Assembly (NCBI GenBank): GCA_044507625.1
Contig: JBIQJE010000005.1
Span: forward strand, 162,885-226,884
Reading direction: 5' to 3'
DNA length: 64,000 nucleotides
Source of the DNA: Hyphomicrobium_A sp044507625
GTDB lineage: Bacteria > Pseudomonadota > Alphaproteobacteria > Rhizobiales > Hyphomicrobiaceae
The notes beneath the pieces are model-generated. The model made no database searches, had not been told where the DNA came from, and was given only the letters and a program-made list of their open reading frames with translations. How positions within the stretch are numbered: position 1 is the stretch's first letter; each line of letters opens with the position of its first letter. Made by a program: the position numbers and the translations under genes. Below, in pieces: positions 1 to 8,609 of this stretch.

Positions 1-144
1 GTGCTCGATCACATGCTGCAGGACGAGAACATGCTACTCGTCTTCTGCGCCACGGACGGGATCCTGCCGACTGAGGTCGCCCCTGCGCAGCGCGCACTCG
101 CCAAGATGGCCGGTGAGATCGGAGATCCGGAGATCAGTATCTAG
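1..144 (+). CDS. 3' end of an unknown protein (partial)
   Basis: Frame 1 is open from the first base to a TAG at 142-144, giving 47 residues that end in AKMAGEIGDPEISI. The gene begins before the window, so family and function cannot be told; the fragment is a plausible globular C-terminus. It runs convergently towards the eipB gene, whose stop codon lies only two bases further on. I do not recognise it. Codon use is GC-rich, like its neighbours. Confidence 0.5.
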   Translation: MLDHMLQDENMLLVFCATDGILPTEVAPAQRALAKMAGEIGDPEISI

Positions 145-146
145 GA

Positions 147-1040
147 TCAGCGCTTGGCGGGGCTCGAGCCGGTGGCCTTGGCCGCGCACTTTCCTTCTTC
201 CAGGAAGGTCAACTCCTTCAGCTCGCCGCGGATGGCAAAATCGCCGTAATCGATATAGAGCCGCGAGGAGACCCCGTTCTCATAGAAGCGGAACGAGAGC
301 TCGTAGGTCGGCATCACGTCGTGGCGGCTGTGGCCGGGTTCGAAATAGCCGATGGCGACGGGCCATGAGGCCGCGGTGTCGAGCTTGTCGCCGTTGGCGA
401 CGCTGGCGGGCACCTTGACGCTACCGGGCTCGGATCGCCGTCCGATAACGGCGCTGGTCTCATAGAACTTCTCGCCCTTGTCCGAGCCGTCGAAAAGGTT
501 GGCGGTGAACTGGCTATGTCCGGCCCGGGCCGCCTCCACCAGCGCCATGGAGTGCTGGATGGGAAAATAGATATTGGACGGCAGCTTCACCGTCTTCTTC
601 GAAGGCTTCGTGAGCTTCACCTCGGTGAAGGACGCGCCATTCCCCGGCCCTGCGCTGCCCTGGGCGGCCTCGGAAAGCTTCTGGTTCTCGTACTGGCTCG
701 ATGAAAACCGCAGCCGGTGGGTCGCCACGTCCTCGAAACTGGAGGTGCGCAGGTCGTTCACCTGGGAGACGCCGTCCTGGTTGGTCATCCGGGTGACGAA
801 GCGCATGTTTTGCGCGTACTCGCCGCAACTGCTGCCGGTCATCTCGTAGACCATGCGGCCGGTCATGTCGGCGACGCCGGAGCCGGGGGTCGAGTGGTCG
901 AAGGTGATATCGTAGACGGCGCGGTGGGGGCGGAACTGCACCGCCCCGCCGGCGACCTGCGCCCGCAGGTCGGCCAATGGCATGGCGAGCACCACCGCAC
1001 CCAGGGCGCTGGCGACAAGAACCTTGACTAGGTGAAACAT
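147..1040 (-). CDS. eipB: EipB family periplasmic envelope-integrity protein (DUF1849)
   Basis: This 297-residue protein starts with a signal peptide (hydrophobic residues about 5-27, cleavage near LRAQ) followed by a DUF1849 domain. The family is the Brucella EipB group: periplasmic beta-spiral proteins needed for cell-envelope integrity in Hyphomicrobiales. The two cysteines that form the family disulfide are visible as Cys72 (SSCGEY) and Cys285 (EEGKC). Length agrees with the roughly 280-residue relatives. The start has a GAGGAAG just upstream, with rather short spacing. The gene is transcribed away from ridA, with about 160 bp between the two starts. Family assignment is firm; the exact binding partner is not visible. 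Confidence 0.85.
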   Translation of the reverse strand: MFHLVKVLVASALGAVVLAMPLADLRAQVAGGAVQFRPHRAVYDITFDHSTPGSGVADMTGRMVYEMTGSSCGEYAQNMRFVTRMTNQDGVSQVNDLRTSSFEDVATHRLRFSSSQYENQKLSEAAQGSAGPGNGASFTEVKLTKPSKKTVKLPSNIYFPIQHSMALVEAARAGHSQFTANLFDGSDKGEKFYETSAVIGRRSEPGSVKVPASVANGDKLDTAASWPVAIGYFEPGHSRHDVMPTYELSFRFYENGVSSRLYIDYGDFAIRGELKELTFLEEGKCAAKATGSSPAKR

Positions 1041-1202
1041 TCTTCCTCGCCGTCGATTTTTGGCCCGCAGCCTAACCCGGACAGGTTAAGCCACGGAATA
1101 CCCCCAAGGGCATCCGCGCGCCATTGCCAAGAGCCGATCCGCCAGCCAAAAAGACGCTCGAGCAAAGGATGGCACGGTGCCGCCAAGCGTAAGGATAATA
1201 GA

Positions 1203-1670
1203 ATGGACGACAAGATCGAGGCGCGCCTCGCAGCGCTTGGCATCGTGCTCCCGGATGCACCAAACCCCGTCGCCAATTACGTGCCTTCCTTCCTGGCCGG
1301 CAATCTTCTCTTCATCTCCGGCCAGGTTTCCAAGGCGGCGGATGGCAGCATCCTCAAGGGGCGCCTCGGCGACAACATGGCGGTAGCCCAGGGTCAGGAA
1401 GCCGCACGCCTGTGCGCCCTCGCCATCCTGTCCCAGACCCGCGCCGCCATCGGCCGGCTCGATCGTATCGTCCAGGTTGTGCGTCTCACCGGCTTCGTCA
1501 ACTCCGCCCCTGACTTCACCGACCACCCGCAGGTCATCAACGGCGCCTCGGACCTGATGGTCGAGGTGCTGGGGGACAAAGGCCGGCACACGCGGGCCGC
1601 CGTCGGCGTCTCGAGCCTGCCGCTCGGCTGCGCCGTGGAAGTCGACGCGGTGATCATGATCGAGGGCTGA
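1203..1670 (+). CDS. RidA family (YjgF/YER057c/UK114) protein
   Basis: A 155-residue member of the RidA family, whose classic members deaminate reactive enamine/imine intermediates made by PLP enzymes. The FISGQ and TRAAVGV segments are conserved, and Arg131 corresponds to the catalytic arginine. This is the longer alphaproteobacterial subgroup rather than the 128-residue archetype, so substrate is uncertain. The start at 1203 was chosen over an upstream in-frame start because AAGGA lies at 1191-1195 and the length then fits the family. It is followed after 7 bp by a GDPD gene and is probably co-transcribed with it. Confidence 0.85.
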   Translation: MDDKIEARLAALGIVLPDAPNPVANYVPSFLAGNLLFISGQVSKAADGSILKGRLGDNMAVAQGQEAARLCALAILSQTRAAIGRLDRIVQVVRLTGFVNSAPDFTDHPQVINGASDLMVEVLGDKGRHTRAAVGVSSLPLGCAVEVDAVIMIEG

Positions 1671-1677
1671 GGCAGCC

Positions 1678-2427
1678 ATGCGCGAGCGCGCGGCCTTCCT
1701 GAAGCCCATCGCGCACCGCGGCCTGCACAACGTTGCACGCGGCATCGTCGAAAACACGGTTCCGGCGTTCGAAGCGGCTATCGCGAAGGGCTACGGTATC
1801 GAGTGCGACGTGCGCCCCGCCGGCTGCGCCACGCCCATGGTGTTTCACGATCTGACGCTGGAACGGCTGATCGAAGGCGACGGGCCGCTCGCGGCGCGCG
1901 ATGCGTCCCAGCTCAAAGCCTTGCGCTACCGCAACGCCGGCGGCGCCATGATCGACCTCGCCGAATTGCTGGAACTCGTGCGCGGGCGGGTGCCGTTGCT
2001 CATCGAAATCAAGAGCGAGTGGGACGCGCCGGACGGGCAGTTCCTGCGCAACATCGCGGAGACGGCGACGGCCTATGACGGGCCCGTTGCGCTGATGTCG
2101 TTCGACCCATCGGTCATGGCGATTTTGCGCACGCTTGCCCCGGGGGTTCCGCGCGGCATCGTGGCGGAGCAGTTCGCTGCCGATTGCGCGTGGCGCGGGG
2201 TGCTTGGTTCCGAGCGCGCCTATGCTCTGACGCACCTGCTTGAATCGGGGCCTGCCGCGCCCGATTTCTACGCCTATGACGTCAACACGCTGCCAACCGC
2301 CGTTACCCGGTATGTGCGTGAGGTTGAAGGGAAGCCATTATTTACGTGGACTGTGCGCACCGCAGAGCAGCGGGAGACCGCGGCACGCTGGGCCGACGCG
2401 CCGATCTTCGAGGGCTACGAGCCCTGA
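1678..2427 (+). CDS. Glycerophosphodiester phosphodiesterase family protein
   Basis: A 249-residue cytoplasmic GDPD-type TIM barrel that would hydrolyse glycerophosphodiesters to glycerol 3-phosphate and an alcohol. The metal and catalytic residues are visible: His13-Arg14 (AHRG), Glu42 and Asp44 (IECDVR) and His57 (VFHD). No signal peptide is present, as in the UgpQ-like branch. It sits 7 bp after ridA and 5 bp before the next gene, so the three genes look like one operon. The substrate is inferred from the family only. Confidence 0.85.
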   Translation: MRERAAFLKPIAHRGLHNVARGIVENTVPAFEAAIAKGYGIECDVRPAGCATPMVFHDLTLERLIEGDGPLAARDASQLKALRYRNAGGAMIDLAELLELVRGRVPLLIEIKSEWDAPDGQFLRNIAETATAYDGPVALMSFDPSVMAILRTLAPGVPRGIVAEQFAADCAWRGVLGSERAYALTHLLESGPAAPDFYAYDVNTLPTAVTRYVREVEGKPLFTWTVRTAEQRETAARWADAPIFEGYEP

Positions 2428-2432
2428 GATAG

Positions 2433-3686
2433 ATGGTCGGCGATGCGCGGGAATGGGCAAGCATCGCGATGAGTAGCGAAAGGGCCAGGCCGGACGACAG
2501 CGCCGCTGAGCGCGAGGTGCACAGGGCTGTCGCCACGGTCGTCGCGCGCATCGCCGATATCGATGCGGCCGAATGGGATGCGTGCGCCAATCCGGATGCG
2601 TCCACCTTCAATCCCTTCATCACACACGCCTTCCTCAAGGCGCTGGAGGATTCCGGTTGCGTCGGCGAGCCGAAGACGGGCTGGCTGCCGCAGCACATCT
2701 GCCTTGCGGATGAGGTCGGCCATATCGCCGCCTGTACGCCCTGCTACGTGAAGCTCAACAGCTCGGGCGAATACGTATTCGATCATTCCTGGGCGGCGGC
2801 CTACGAGCAAGCGGGCGGAGAATATTACCCGAAGCTGCAGATCGCCGTCCCGTTCACGCCCGTGCCGGGGCGGCGCCTGCTGGTGCGGCCGGGCCCCGAC
2901 GCAGCGCAGAATACGCGTACGCTCGCGGCGGCGGCGGTCGAGCTTTCGCGGCGCATCGGCGCCTCGTCGGTGCACGCGACATTCCTGCAGCAGAACGAGT
3001 GGGAGACACTTGGCGCCCAGGGCTTCCTGCAGCGTACCGACCAGCAGTTCCATTGGACGAATGGCGGCTATGGGACGTTCGACGATTTCCTATCCTCGCT
3101 CGCGTCGCGCAAGCGCAAGGCGGTGCGAAAGGAGCGCAGCGAAGCCCTCGCCGGCGGCCTCGTCGTGGAACAGGTCTGCGGCTCGGAGATCACCGAAGCG
3201 CACTGGGATGCGTTCTTCGCGTTCTACATGGACACCGGCAGCCGCAAGTGGGGGCGGCCCTACCTCAACCGGCGCTTCTTCTCGCAACTCGGCGAGACGA
3301 TGGCGGACCGCTGCCTGCTGATCATGGCGCGGCGCGGCGAACGCTATATTGCCGGCGCGCTCAACCTCATCGGCGGCGACTGCCTCTATGGGCGCTACTG
3401 GGGCGCCGTCGAGGATCATCCGTGCCTGCATTTCGAGCTCTGCTATTATCAGGCGATCGAGTACGCCATCGCCCACGGGCTGGCGCGCGTCGAGGCGGGC
3501 GCGCAGGGCGAGCACAAGCTGGCGCGCGGCTACCTGCCGGTGCCCACCTACTCGGCGCACTTCATTGCCGATCCGGGATTCCGCCGCGCGGTCGCGCATT
3601 ATCTCGAAGGCGAGCGGCGCGCGGTGGCCGAGAACGTCGCCGCACTTGCCGAATATGCGCCTTACCGCAAGGGCAACGGCTCTTAG
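2433..3686 (+). CDS. GNAT/FemAB-like N-acyltransferase (COG3146, DUF482)
   Basis: A 417-residue protein of the DUF482/COG3146 group, which has a GNAT-type fold and is annotated as peptidoglycan-related by resemblance to FemAB aminoacyltransferases. Recognisable stretches are NPFITHAFLKALE near residue 50 and the C-terminal half with FAFYMDTGSRKWGRPYLN and EAGAQGEHKLARGY. A second in-frame ATG at 2469 would remove twelve residues and could be the true start. It follows the GDPD gene by 5 bp. No biochemical role has been fixed for this group to my knowledge, so peptidoglycan involvement is only an inference. Confidence 0.75.
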   Translation: MVGDAREWASIAMSSERARPDDSAAEREVHRAVATVVARIADIDAAEWDACANPDASTFNPFITHAFLKALEDSGCVGEPKTGWLPQHICLADEVGHIAACTPCYVKLNSSGEYVFDHSWAAAYEQAGGEYYPKLQIAVPFTPVPGRRLLVRPGPDAAQNTRTLAAAAVELSRRIGASSVHATFLQQNEWETLGAQGFLQRTDQQFHWTNGGYGTFDDFLSSLASRKRKAVRKERSEALAGGLVVEQVCGSEITEAHWDAFFAFYMDTGSRKWGRPYLNRRFFSQLGETMADRCLLIMARRGERYIAGALNLIGGDCLYGRYWGAVEDHPCLHFELCYYQAIEYAIAHGLARVEAGAQGEHKLARGYLPVPTYSAHFIADPGFRRAVAHYLEGERRAVAENVAALAEYAPYRKGNGS

Positions 3687-3762
3687 AGCGTCCCTGAAAT
3701 GACGGGTCGCTTGACGGGGATGGCTGCGATCCGTTTAACAGGTTCGCTAGACGGAGGCCGAC

Positions 3763-4185
3763 ATGCCCTACGACGACAGCAATGTGTTCGCAAAGATCCT
3801 GCGCGACGAGATCTCTTCGCACCGGGTCTACGAGGACGAGAACGTGCTCGTCTTCATGGACGTCATGCCCCAGGCGCCAGGGCATACGCTGGTGGTGCCG
3901 AAAGCGCCCTCGCGCAATCTGCTCGATGCCGATCCGGCGGCGATCGCCAAGATGGTGCCGGTGCTGCAGCGCACGGCGAAGGCGGTGAAAGAGGCTTTCA
4001 AGGCCGACGGCGTCACCGTCGTCCAATATAACGAGCCAGCGAGCGGGCAGACGGTTTTCCATCTCCACTTCCACGTCATCCCGCGGCACGAGGGCGTGCC
4101 GCTGATGCCCCACGGACGCGAGATGGAAAAGCCGGAGGTGCTGGCCGCGCACGCGGAGAAGATCCGCAAGGCGTTCGGCAGCTAG
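3763..4185 (+). CDS. HIT family nucleotide-binding hydrolase
   Basis: A 140-residue histidine-triad protein with the motif HLHFHVIPR (His100, His102, His104), where the middle histidine attacks the alpha phosphate of nucleotidyl substrates such as purine nucleoside phosphoramidates. The N-terminal half (VFMDVMPQAPGHTLVVPK) is also typical. GGAGG at 3753-3757 sets the start. It is 76 bp after the GNAT-like gene and may have its own promoter. A palindromic GACGGCCGTC followed by TTTT around 4257-4273 could be a weak terminator. Confidence 0.9.
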   Translation: MPYDDSNVFAKILRDEISSHRVYEDENVLVFMDVMPQAPGHTLVVPKAPSRNLLDADPAAIAKMVPVLQRTAKAVKEAFKADGVTVVQYNEPASGQTVFHLHFHVIPRHEGVPLMPHGREMEKPEVLAAHAEKIRKAFGS

Positions 4186-4282
4186 GCCGCCGCTGAATGG
4201 CCGACGCGGCTCCGACAATTCTGAGCTCGAGCGCTTTTCTTCTTGGATCGTGGTGCGACGGCCGTCGTCTTTTGAATTCGCC

Positions 4283-4387
4283 CGATGATTCACGCTTCGG
4301 ACTGGTAGGGTCCGAAGCGATCATGGTCTTTTGCTTCGACCGATGATTCACGCTTCGGACTGGTAGGGTCCGAAGCGATCATGGTCT
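4283..4387. repeat. Tandem pair of 47-nt hairpin repeats
   Basis: Two identical 47-nt copies lie at 4283-4329 and 4341-4387, separated by 11 nt. Each contains a perfect 10-bp inverted repeat, CGCTTCGGAC and GTCCGAAGCG, around a 7-nt TGGTAGG loop (4293-4319 and 4351-4377). There is no T-run, so they are not simple terminators. The pair is extragenic, between the convergent HIT gene and a small secreted protein gene, and looks like a REP-type element. No other copy was seen in the window. Confidence 0.85.
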
Positions 4388-4391
4388 GGGG

Positions 4392-4676
4392 TCACCCCGA
4401 ACAGGCCTGATACCGATCCCACCACACACGGCTGCCCGTGCGGACCGCGATACCGCGCAGGCACTCGCAGTCGCCGTAGGGGCAGGCCGAGTTGTAATAG
4501 CGGATAGGCCCGCTGTTGTAGGTGCGCGGCGTGCTCCGGTAGAGCTGGGGCCTATACGGACGCGTCTTGCTGGCTCGGTCGCGGTGCCAGTAGCCGTCCG
4601 CCGTCGCCGGGGCGAAATATCCGGCGAGCGAAGCGACCGCCGCGGCGGCGGCAATGGCACCTATCACGGTTTTCAT
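4392..4676 (-). CDS. Small secreted protein of unknown function
   Basis: A 94-residue protein with a clear signal peptide (MKTVIGAIAAAAAVASLAGY, cleavage near ATADG), leaving a mature basic, tyrosine- and arginine-rich domain of about 68 residues with three clustered cysteines (SACPYGDCEC) and a fourth near the C-terminus (YQACSG). Two disulfides would be possible. An AGGAA precedes the start. Short cysteine-containing exported proteins like this are common and uncharacterised in Hyphomicrobiales. It has its own transcript position, downstream of nothing obvious, and ends beside the hairpin pair. Confidence 0.65.
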   Translation of the reverse strand: MKTVIGAIAAAAAVASLAGYFAPATADGYWHRDRASKTRPYRPQLYRSTPRTYNSGPIRYYNSACPYGDCECLRGIAVRTGSRVWWDRYQACSG

Positions 4677-4799
4677 GGCACGTTCCTCGCTGGCCCGATC
4701 GATGGACGGCGAGCGCTGCTCGGCACGTCTTCCGTCAACGTATCATTCTATTCCGATAGGGTTAAGAGCCGCTGAGCGCCCGCGCCGGAGACTCAGCGA

Positions 4800-6500
4800 T
4801 CACACCTCGGAGATATCCCGGTCTTTCGTTTCCGGCAGGAAGAAGAGGCCGATCACAAACGTGCCGAGCGCGACGATGATCGGATACCAGAGCCCGGCGT
4901 AGATGTTGCCCGCCCACGCGACAATGGCGGTTGCGAGCAGCGGTAGCATGCCGCCGAACCAGCCGTTGCCGATGTGATAGGGCAGCGACATCGACGTGTA
5001 GCGGATCTGGGTGGGGAACAGCTCCACGAGGAACGCCGCGATGGGGCCGTAGACCATCGCCACGTAGATGAGGAACACAGAGAGGATCGCCAGCAGCGTG
5101 TGCCACTCGATCTTTTCCGGATCGGCGGCGACGGGCACGTAGACCGTGGCTCCGTTCTTCATCTCCGCCTTGAGGTTCGGGTAACCCGCGGCGATGAGCG
5201 CTGCGTTATAGGCATCGGCGCTGTAGGGCGTCACCTCGGTGCCGTTGATGCTCAGGACGACCGGGCCGCCGGCGCCCGCATCGTGCGTCGTAAACGAGAG
5301 GCCCTGCTTGATGATGTGGTCTTTGGCGCGGTCGCAGTCGGTGAACTTCGACCAGGGCCCCACGAAGATGTGGAAGTTGCATTGCGCCGCGTCGACGCTG
5401 AGCGTGATCGCCGTGCGCTCCTGAAACGCGGCGAGATCGGGGTTGGCGGCCTTCGCCATCATCTCGAACAGCGGGAAATATGTGAGCGCCGCGATAAGGC
5501 AGCCGGCGAGGATGATCTTGAGGCGGCCGATCCAGTCGCTGAGCCAGCCAAAGAAGATGAAGAACGGCGTGCCGATGAGCAGCGATCCGGCAATCAGCAC
5601 ATAGGCATAGAGCGGATCGACCTTCGCGGTGATGGTGAGGAAGAACAGCGCGTAGAACTGTCCGGTGTACCAGACGACGCCCTGTCCCGCCGTCGCGCCC
5701 AGCAGCGCGAGCAGCACGTATTTATTGTTGGGGTAGCGCAGAAAGCTGTCGGTGATGGGCGACTTGGAGGCCTTGCCCTCGGCCTTCATGCGCGCGAACA
5801 CCGGGCTCTCGTTGAGCTTCAGCCGGATGTAAACGGAGAAGATCAGCAGCACCAGCGAGACGAGGAAGGCGACGCGCCAGCCCCATTCGGCGAAGGTTTC
5901 AGCGTCGAAGAAATAGAACCGGCACAGGCCGATGACGAGCAGCGCGAGGAAGAAGCCGAGCGTCGCGGTCGTCTGGATCCACGACGTGGCGAAGCCGCGC
6001 TTGCCGGGCCGCGCGTGCTCGGCAACGTAGGTCGCCGCGCCGCCATATTCGCCGCCGAGAGCGAGGCCTTGCAGCAGGCGCAGGGTGACGAGAAGGATCG
6101 GTGCCGCCCATCCGATGCCGGGAACCTCGAAGCCGAGGATCTTCGCGTCCGAGAACGTCGGCAGCAGGCCCACGGCGAACGTCGAGATGCCCATCACGAG
6201 GATGGTGATGAGAAACGTGTATTTGCGCCCCACGAGGTCACCGATGCGCCCGAAGACGATGGCGCCGAACGGGCGCACGAGAAAGCCGGCGGCATACGTT
6301 GCAAACGCCGAGAGGAGCGCTGCGGTATCGTTACCCGGCGGGAAGAACAGCGCAGCGAAGAATGGCGCGAGCGTTGCGTAGAGGTAGAAATCGTACCACT
6401 CGAATACGGTGCCGAGGGACGAAGCGAAGATGACGCGCCGCTCTTCCCCCGAGATGCCCGTTTGCGGCTCAACGACATTCTCCGCGTCGGCCATCGCCAT
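4800..6500 (-). CDS. MFS transporter, metabolite:H+ symporter (MHS/ProP-KgtP-like)
   Basis: A 566-residue inner-membrane transporter. The N-terminus (FEWYDFYLYATLAPFFAALFF) and GRIGDLVGRKYTF are hallmarks of the MHS family (KgtP, ShiA, ProP), which import small carboxylates or osmolytes with protons. Between the ninth and tenth membrane segments there is an extra hydrophilic insert of roughly 110 residues with two cysteines (AAQCNF and FTDCDR), absent from E. coli members. The start at 6500 follows GGGGGAA and shortens the longest frame by 25 residues. The substrate cannot be predicted. Confidence 0.85.
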   Translation of the reverse strand: MAMADAENVVEPQTGISGEERRVIFASSLGTVFEWYDFYLYATLAPFFAALFFPPGNDTAALLSAFATYAAGFLVRPFGAIVFGRIGDLVGRKYTFLITILVMGISTFAVGLLPTFSDAKILGFEVPGIGWAAPILLVTLRLLQGLALGGEYGGAATYVAEHARPGKRGFATSWIQTTATLGFFLALLVIGLCRFYFFDAETFAEWGWRVAFLVSLVLLIFSVYIRLKLNESPVFARMKAEGKASKSPITDSFLRYPNNKYVLLALLGATAGQGVVWYTGQFYALFFLTITAKVDPLYAYVLIAGSLLIGTPFFIFFGWLSDWIGRLKIILAGCLIAALTYFPLFEMMAKAANPDLAAFQERTAITLSVDAAQCNFHIFVGPWSKFTDCDRAKDHIIKQGLSFTTHDAGAGGPVVLSINGTEVTPYSADAYNAALIAAGYPNLKAEMKNGATVYVPVAADPEKIEWHTLLAILSVFLIYVAMVYGPIAAFLVELFPTQIRYTSMSLPYHIGNGWFGGMLPLLATAIVAWAGNIYAGLWYPIIVALGTFVIGLFFLPETKDRDISEV

Positions 6501-6911
6501 GTGCGTTCCCCCGGTCCTCTTCTTTGGGCGGCACTCTACGCACAGCTTCGCGCCATTGGAATTATGACTTTTCACCTATGCGATTATGGAGGGATGCATA
6601 GGCGGACCGGGCGGCCATATGCCCGCAATCGCACGGCGCGGTGTGCCTTCCCGGCAGCAGCGCGTCTGCTTTAGCGGCGGACGCCGAACTGCAGCCGCGA
6701 AGTCTAGCATGCGTGGCGCGGCGGAGGGATGGCGCCTGTGCTGGCCGGGCGCGCGCGAGGTGCCGCCGGCAACGTATGCCGCTGACCGGCACAGCGCAGA
6801 GCGCCCCAAATTGCTGGCGCTTTTGCTTCCGACCTCTCCCGCCTCGCTTCTTGCGCCGCGCCGCACGCTTCACCTATCTCGCAGGCGCGAAATGGGTCCG
6901 ATGGTCTTCTC
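6501..6911. other. Gene-poor spacer between transporter and TetR gene
   Basis: About 410 bp between the divergent transporter and TetR genes. I see no convincing coding sequence; the overlapping short frames on both strands are arginine/alanine-rich shadows. The right end leads into the TetR promoter. The left end must hold the transporter promoter, but I could not identify clear -35/-10 boxes. Confidence 0.5.
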
Positions 6912-6941
6912 TTGACGTGCCTACCTACTGGTAGGTAGTAT
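6912..6941 (+). promoter_or_regulatory. Probable TetR promoter with embedded palindromic operator
   Basis: TTGACG at 6912-6917 and TAGTAT at 6936-6941 form a sigma70-like pair with an 18-bp spacer. The perfect palindrome CTACCTAC-TG-GTAGGTAG occupies 6921-6938, covering the spacer and entering the -10 box, where a bound repressor would exclude RNA polymerase. Transcription would begin near 6948, at or next to the ATG at 6949, which suggests a leaderless mRNA. Assignment to the adjacent TetR regulator is inferred from position. Confidence 0.7.
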
Positions 6942-6948
6942 GCCGCCC

Positions 6949-7518
6949 ATGGCTACACTGGACACAAAATCCGCCTTGCTCGCCGAAGCCGAGACGCTCG
7001 TGCGTACGATGGGCTATGCCGCCTTCAGCTATGCCGATCTCTCGGAGCGGGTGGGCATCCGCAAAGCGAGCATCCATCACCACTTCTCGACGAAGGAAGC
7101 GCTCGGCAACGCGCTGATCGACGGCTATCTCGAACGTTTCTCCGCTCAACTGGAGGAACTCGCGACCTCGGATATGGATACCTCGCGCAAGCTGCTCGCT
7201 TACGGCGACTTCTTCGCCGGCAGCCTCGATGACGGGCTTATGCCGCTGTGCGGGGCGCTGGCGGCGGACGCGGCCTATCTCCCCACCTCGATGCAGCGTC
7301 GCGTGAAGAAATTCTTCGAGCTGCATCTTACGTGGCTTGAGAGCGTTCTGCGTGAGGGCAGCGCGCGCCGGCAGATCAAGGTGCAAGGGGGTGCGCATAA
7401 GTCCGCGCTGCTGCTGCTCAGCACGCTGCAGGGCGCGAGCGTCATTGCGTGGGCGCTGAAAGATCCGTCCGTCATCAAGCCCGTGTTCCGGCAACTCGTC
7501 GAGACGATGGCGAAGTAA
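6949..7518 (+). CDS. TetR/AcrR family transcriptional regulator
   Basis: A 189-residue repressor with an N-terminal TetR helix-turn-helix (GYAAFSYADLSERVGIRKAS followed by IHHHFSTKEALG) and an all-helical ligand-binding C-terminal domain of unknown effector. The ATG at 6949 is preferred to the in-frame ATG at 6940, because the latter overlaps the predicted -10 box. Its own promoter contains the likely operator, so it should be autoregulated together with the downstream hydrolase, SoxYZ and AhpD-like genes; the gap to the next gene is 41 bp. Confidence 0.88.
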   Translation: MATLDTKSALLAEAETLVRTMGYAAFSYADLSERVGIRKASIHHHFSTKEALGNALIDGYLERFSAQLEELATSDMDTSRKLLAYGDFFAGSLDDGLMPLCGALAADAAYLPTSMQRRVKKFFELHLTWLESVLREGSARRQIKVQGGAHKSALLLLSTLQGASVIAWALKDPSVIKPVFRQLVETMAK

Positions 7519-7559
7519 TGCATTTGCCTGCTGCGCCTACCAACTAGAAGGATGGTGCC

Positions 7560-8582
7560 ATGTGCACGCCCGCCCAGTTGCAGACGATCGCCCGCCCCGG
7601 CGAGGAGGAAACCAAAACCATCGCGCGCGCGCTGATGGGCTCGGTTTCGCGCCGCAGCGTGCTGGCGGGCGCACTGGCGTTTTCCGTCGCGCCGCTCGTA
7701 AGCCGCGTTCCGGCTTTTGCTGCGGCGGGCATGGATTTCGCGGAGGTCGCGCCGGGCGTCTTCGTACATCAGGGGCGCTATGAACTACAGTCACCGCAGA
7801 ACCGCGGGGACATGGCGAACGCGAGCTTCATCGTGGGCGACGATGCCATCGCGGTCATCGATACTCTAGGCAGCGCGAAGGTGGGCGCGGATCTGCTCGC
7901 GGGCATCAGGGCGATCACCGACAAGCCGATCCGCTACGTCATCAATACGCACATGCACCCCGACCATGTGCTCGGCAACGGTCCCTTCAAGGCGGACGGC
8001 ACGGCGTTCGTCGGGCATCACAAGCTCGCGCGCGGCCTGGCGGCGCGGGCCGAGACGTATCTTGCGAGCAGCAAGGACATGTTGGGCGAGGATGCGTTCG
8101 CGGGCAGCGAGATCGTGCTGCCGACGCAGTCCGTCCAGGACAGGACGACGCTGAATCTCGGCGGGCGCGAGCTCGTCCTCGAAGCGCAGTCGGTGGCCCA
8201 TACGGACAACGACCTCATCGTAACGGATACGAAAACCGGCACGATCTTCCTCGGCGATCTGCTGTTTTCCGGCCACGTTCCGACGCTCGATGGCTCGCTG
8301 CGGGGATGGCTGTCGCTGATCGATCAATTGGAGCGCCATGCGCCGGCGCGCGTGGTGCCGGGCCACGGACCGCACGCGATGCAGCTGCCCGCCGCGCTCG
8401 GCGATGAGAAGCGTTACTGGTCGACCGTTGCCGGCGATGTGCGGCGGCTGATCGCCGAGGGCCAGACGCTGAGCGAAGCGACCAAGACGGCTGGCCAGTC
8501 CGAACGCGGCAAGTGGGCGATGTTCGATCAGTATCACGTGCGCAACGTGACGGCCGCCTTCGCGGAACTGGAATGGGAATAG
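7560..8582 (+). CDS. Tat-exported MBL-fold zinc hydrolase (quinoprotein-relay / SoxH-like)
   Basis: A 340-residue metallo-beta-lactamase fold protein. The zinc ligands are visible: HMHPDH at 131-136, His214, Asp233 and His269. SRRSVLAGA near residue 30 plus a hydrophobic stretch and AFAAA form a twin-arginine signal peptide, so it acts in the periplasm. It resembles the quinoprotein relay system zinc metallohydrolases and SoxH, found beside SoxYZ-like carriers. AAGGA precedes the ATG; a later in-frame ATG at 7635 would leave a normal-length Tat signal and is possible. It is the first enzyme gene of the TetR module. Reaction and substrate are unknown. Confidence 0.8.
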   Translation: MCTPAQLQTIARPGEEETKTIARALMGSVSRRSVLAGALAFSVAPLVSRVPAFAAAGMDFAEVAPGVFVHQGRYELQSPQNRGDMANASFIVGDDAIAVIDTLGSAKVGADLLAGIRAITDKPIRYVINTHMHPDHVLGNGPFKADGTAFVGHHKLARGLAARAETYLASSKDMLGEDAFAGSEIVLPTQSVQDRTTLNLGGRELVLEAQSVAHTDNDLIVTDTKTGTIFLGDLLFSGHVPTLDGSLRGWLSLIDQLERHAPARVVPGHGPHAMQLPAALGDEKRYWSTVAGDVRRLIAEGQTLSEATKTAGQSERGKWAMFDQYHVRNVTAAFAELEWE

Positions 8583-8609
8583 GAAAAACATACGGGACGG
8601 AGACGCACA

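Noticed and set aside
4974..6674. 566-residue open frame opposite the MHS transporter gene
   Set aside because: Antisense shadow with repetitive Glu/Arg/Asp composition; the minus-strand transporter is clearly the real gene.
7536..7546. CCTACCAACTAG-like sequence before the MBL gene as a second TetR site
   Set aside because: Only a CTACC half-site is shared with the operator and the inverted half is missing; too weak.
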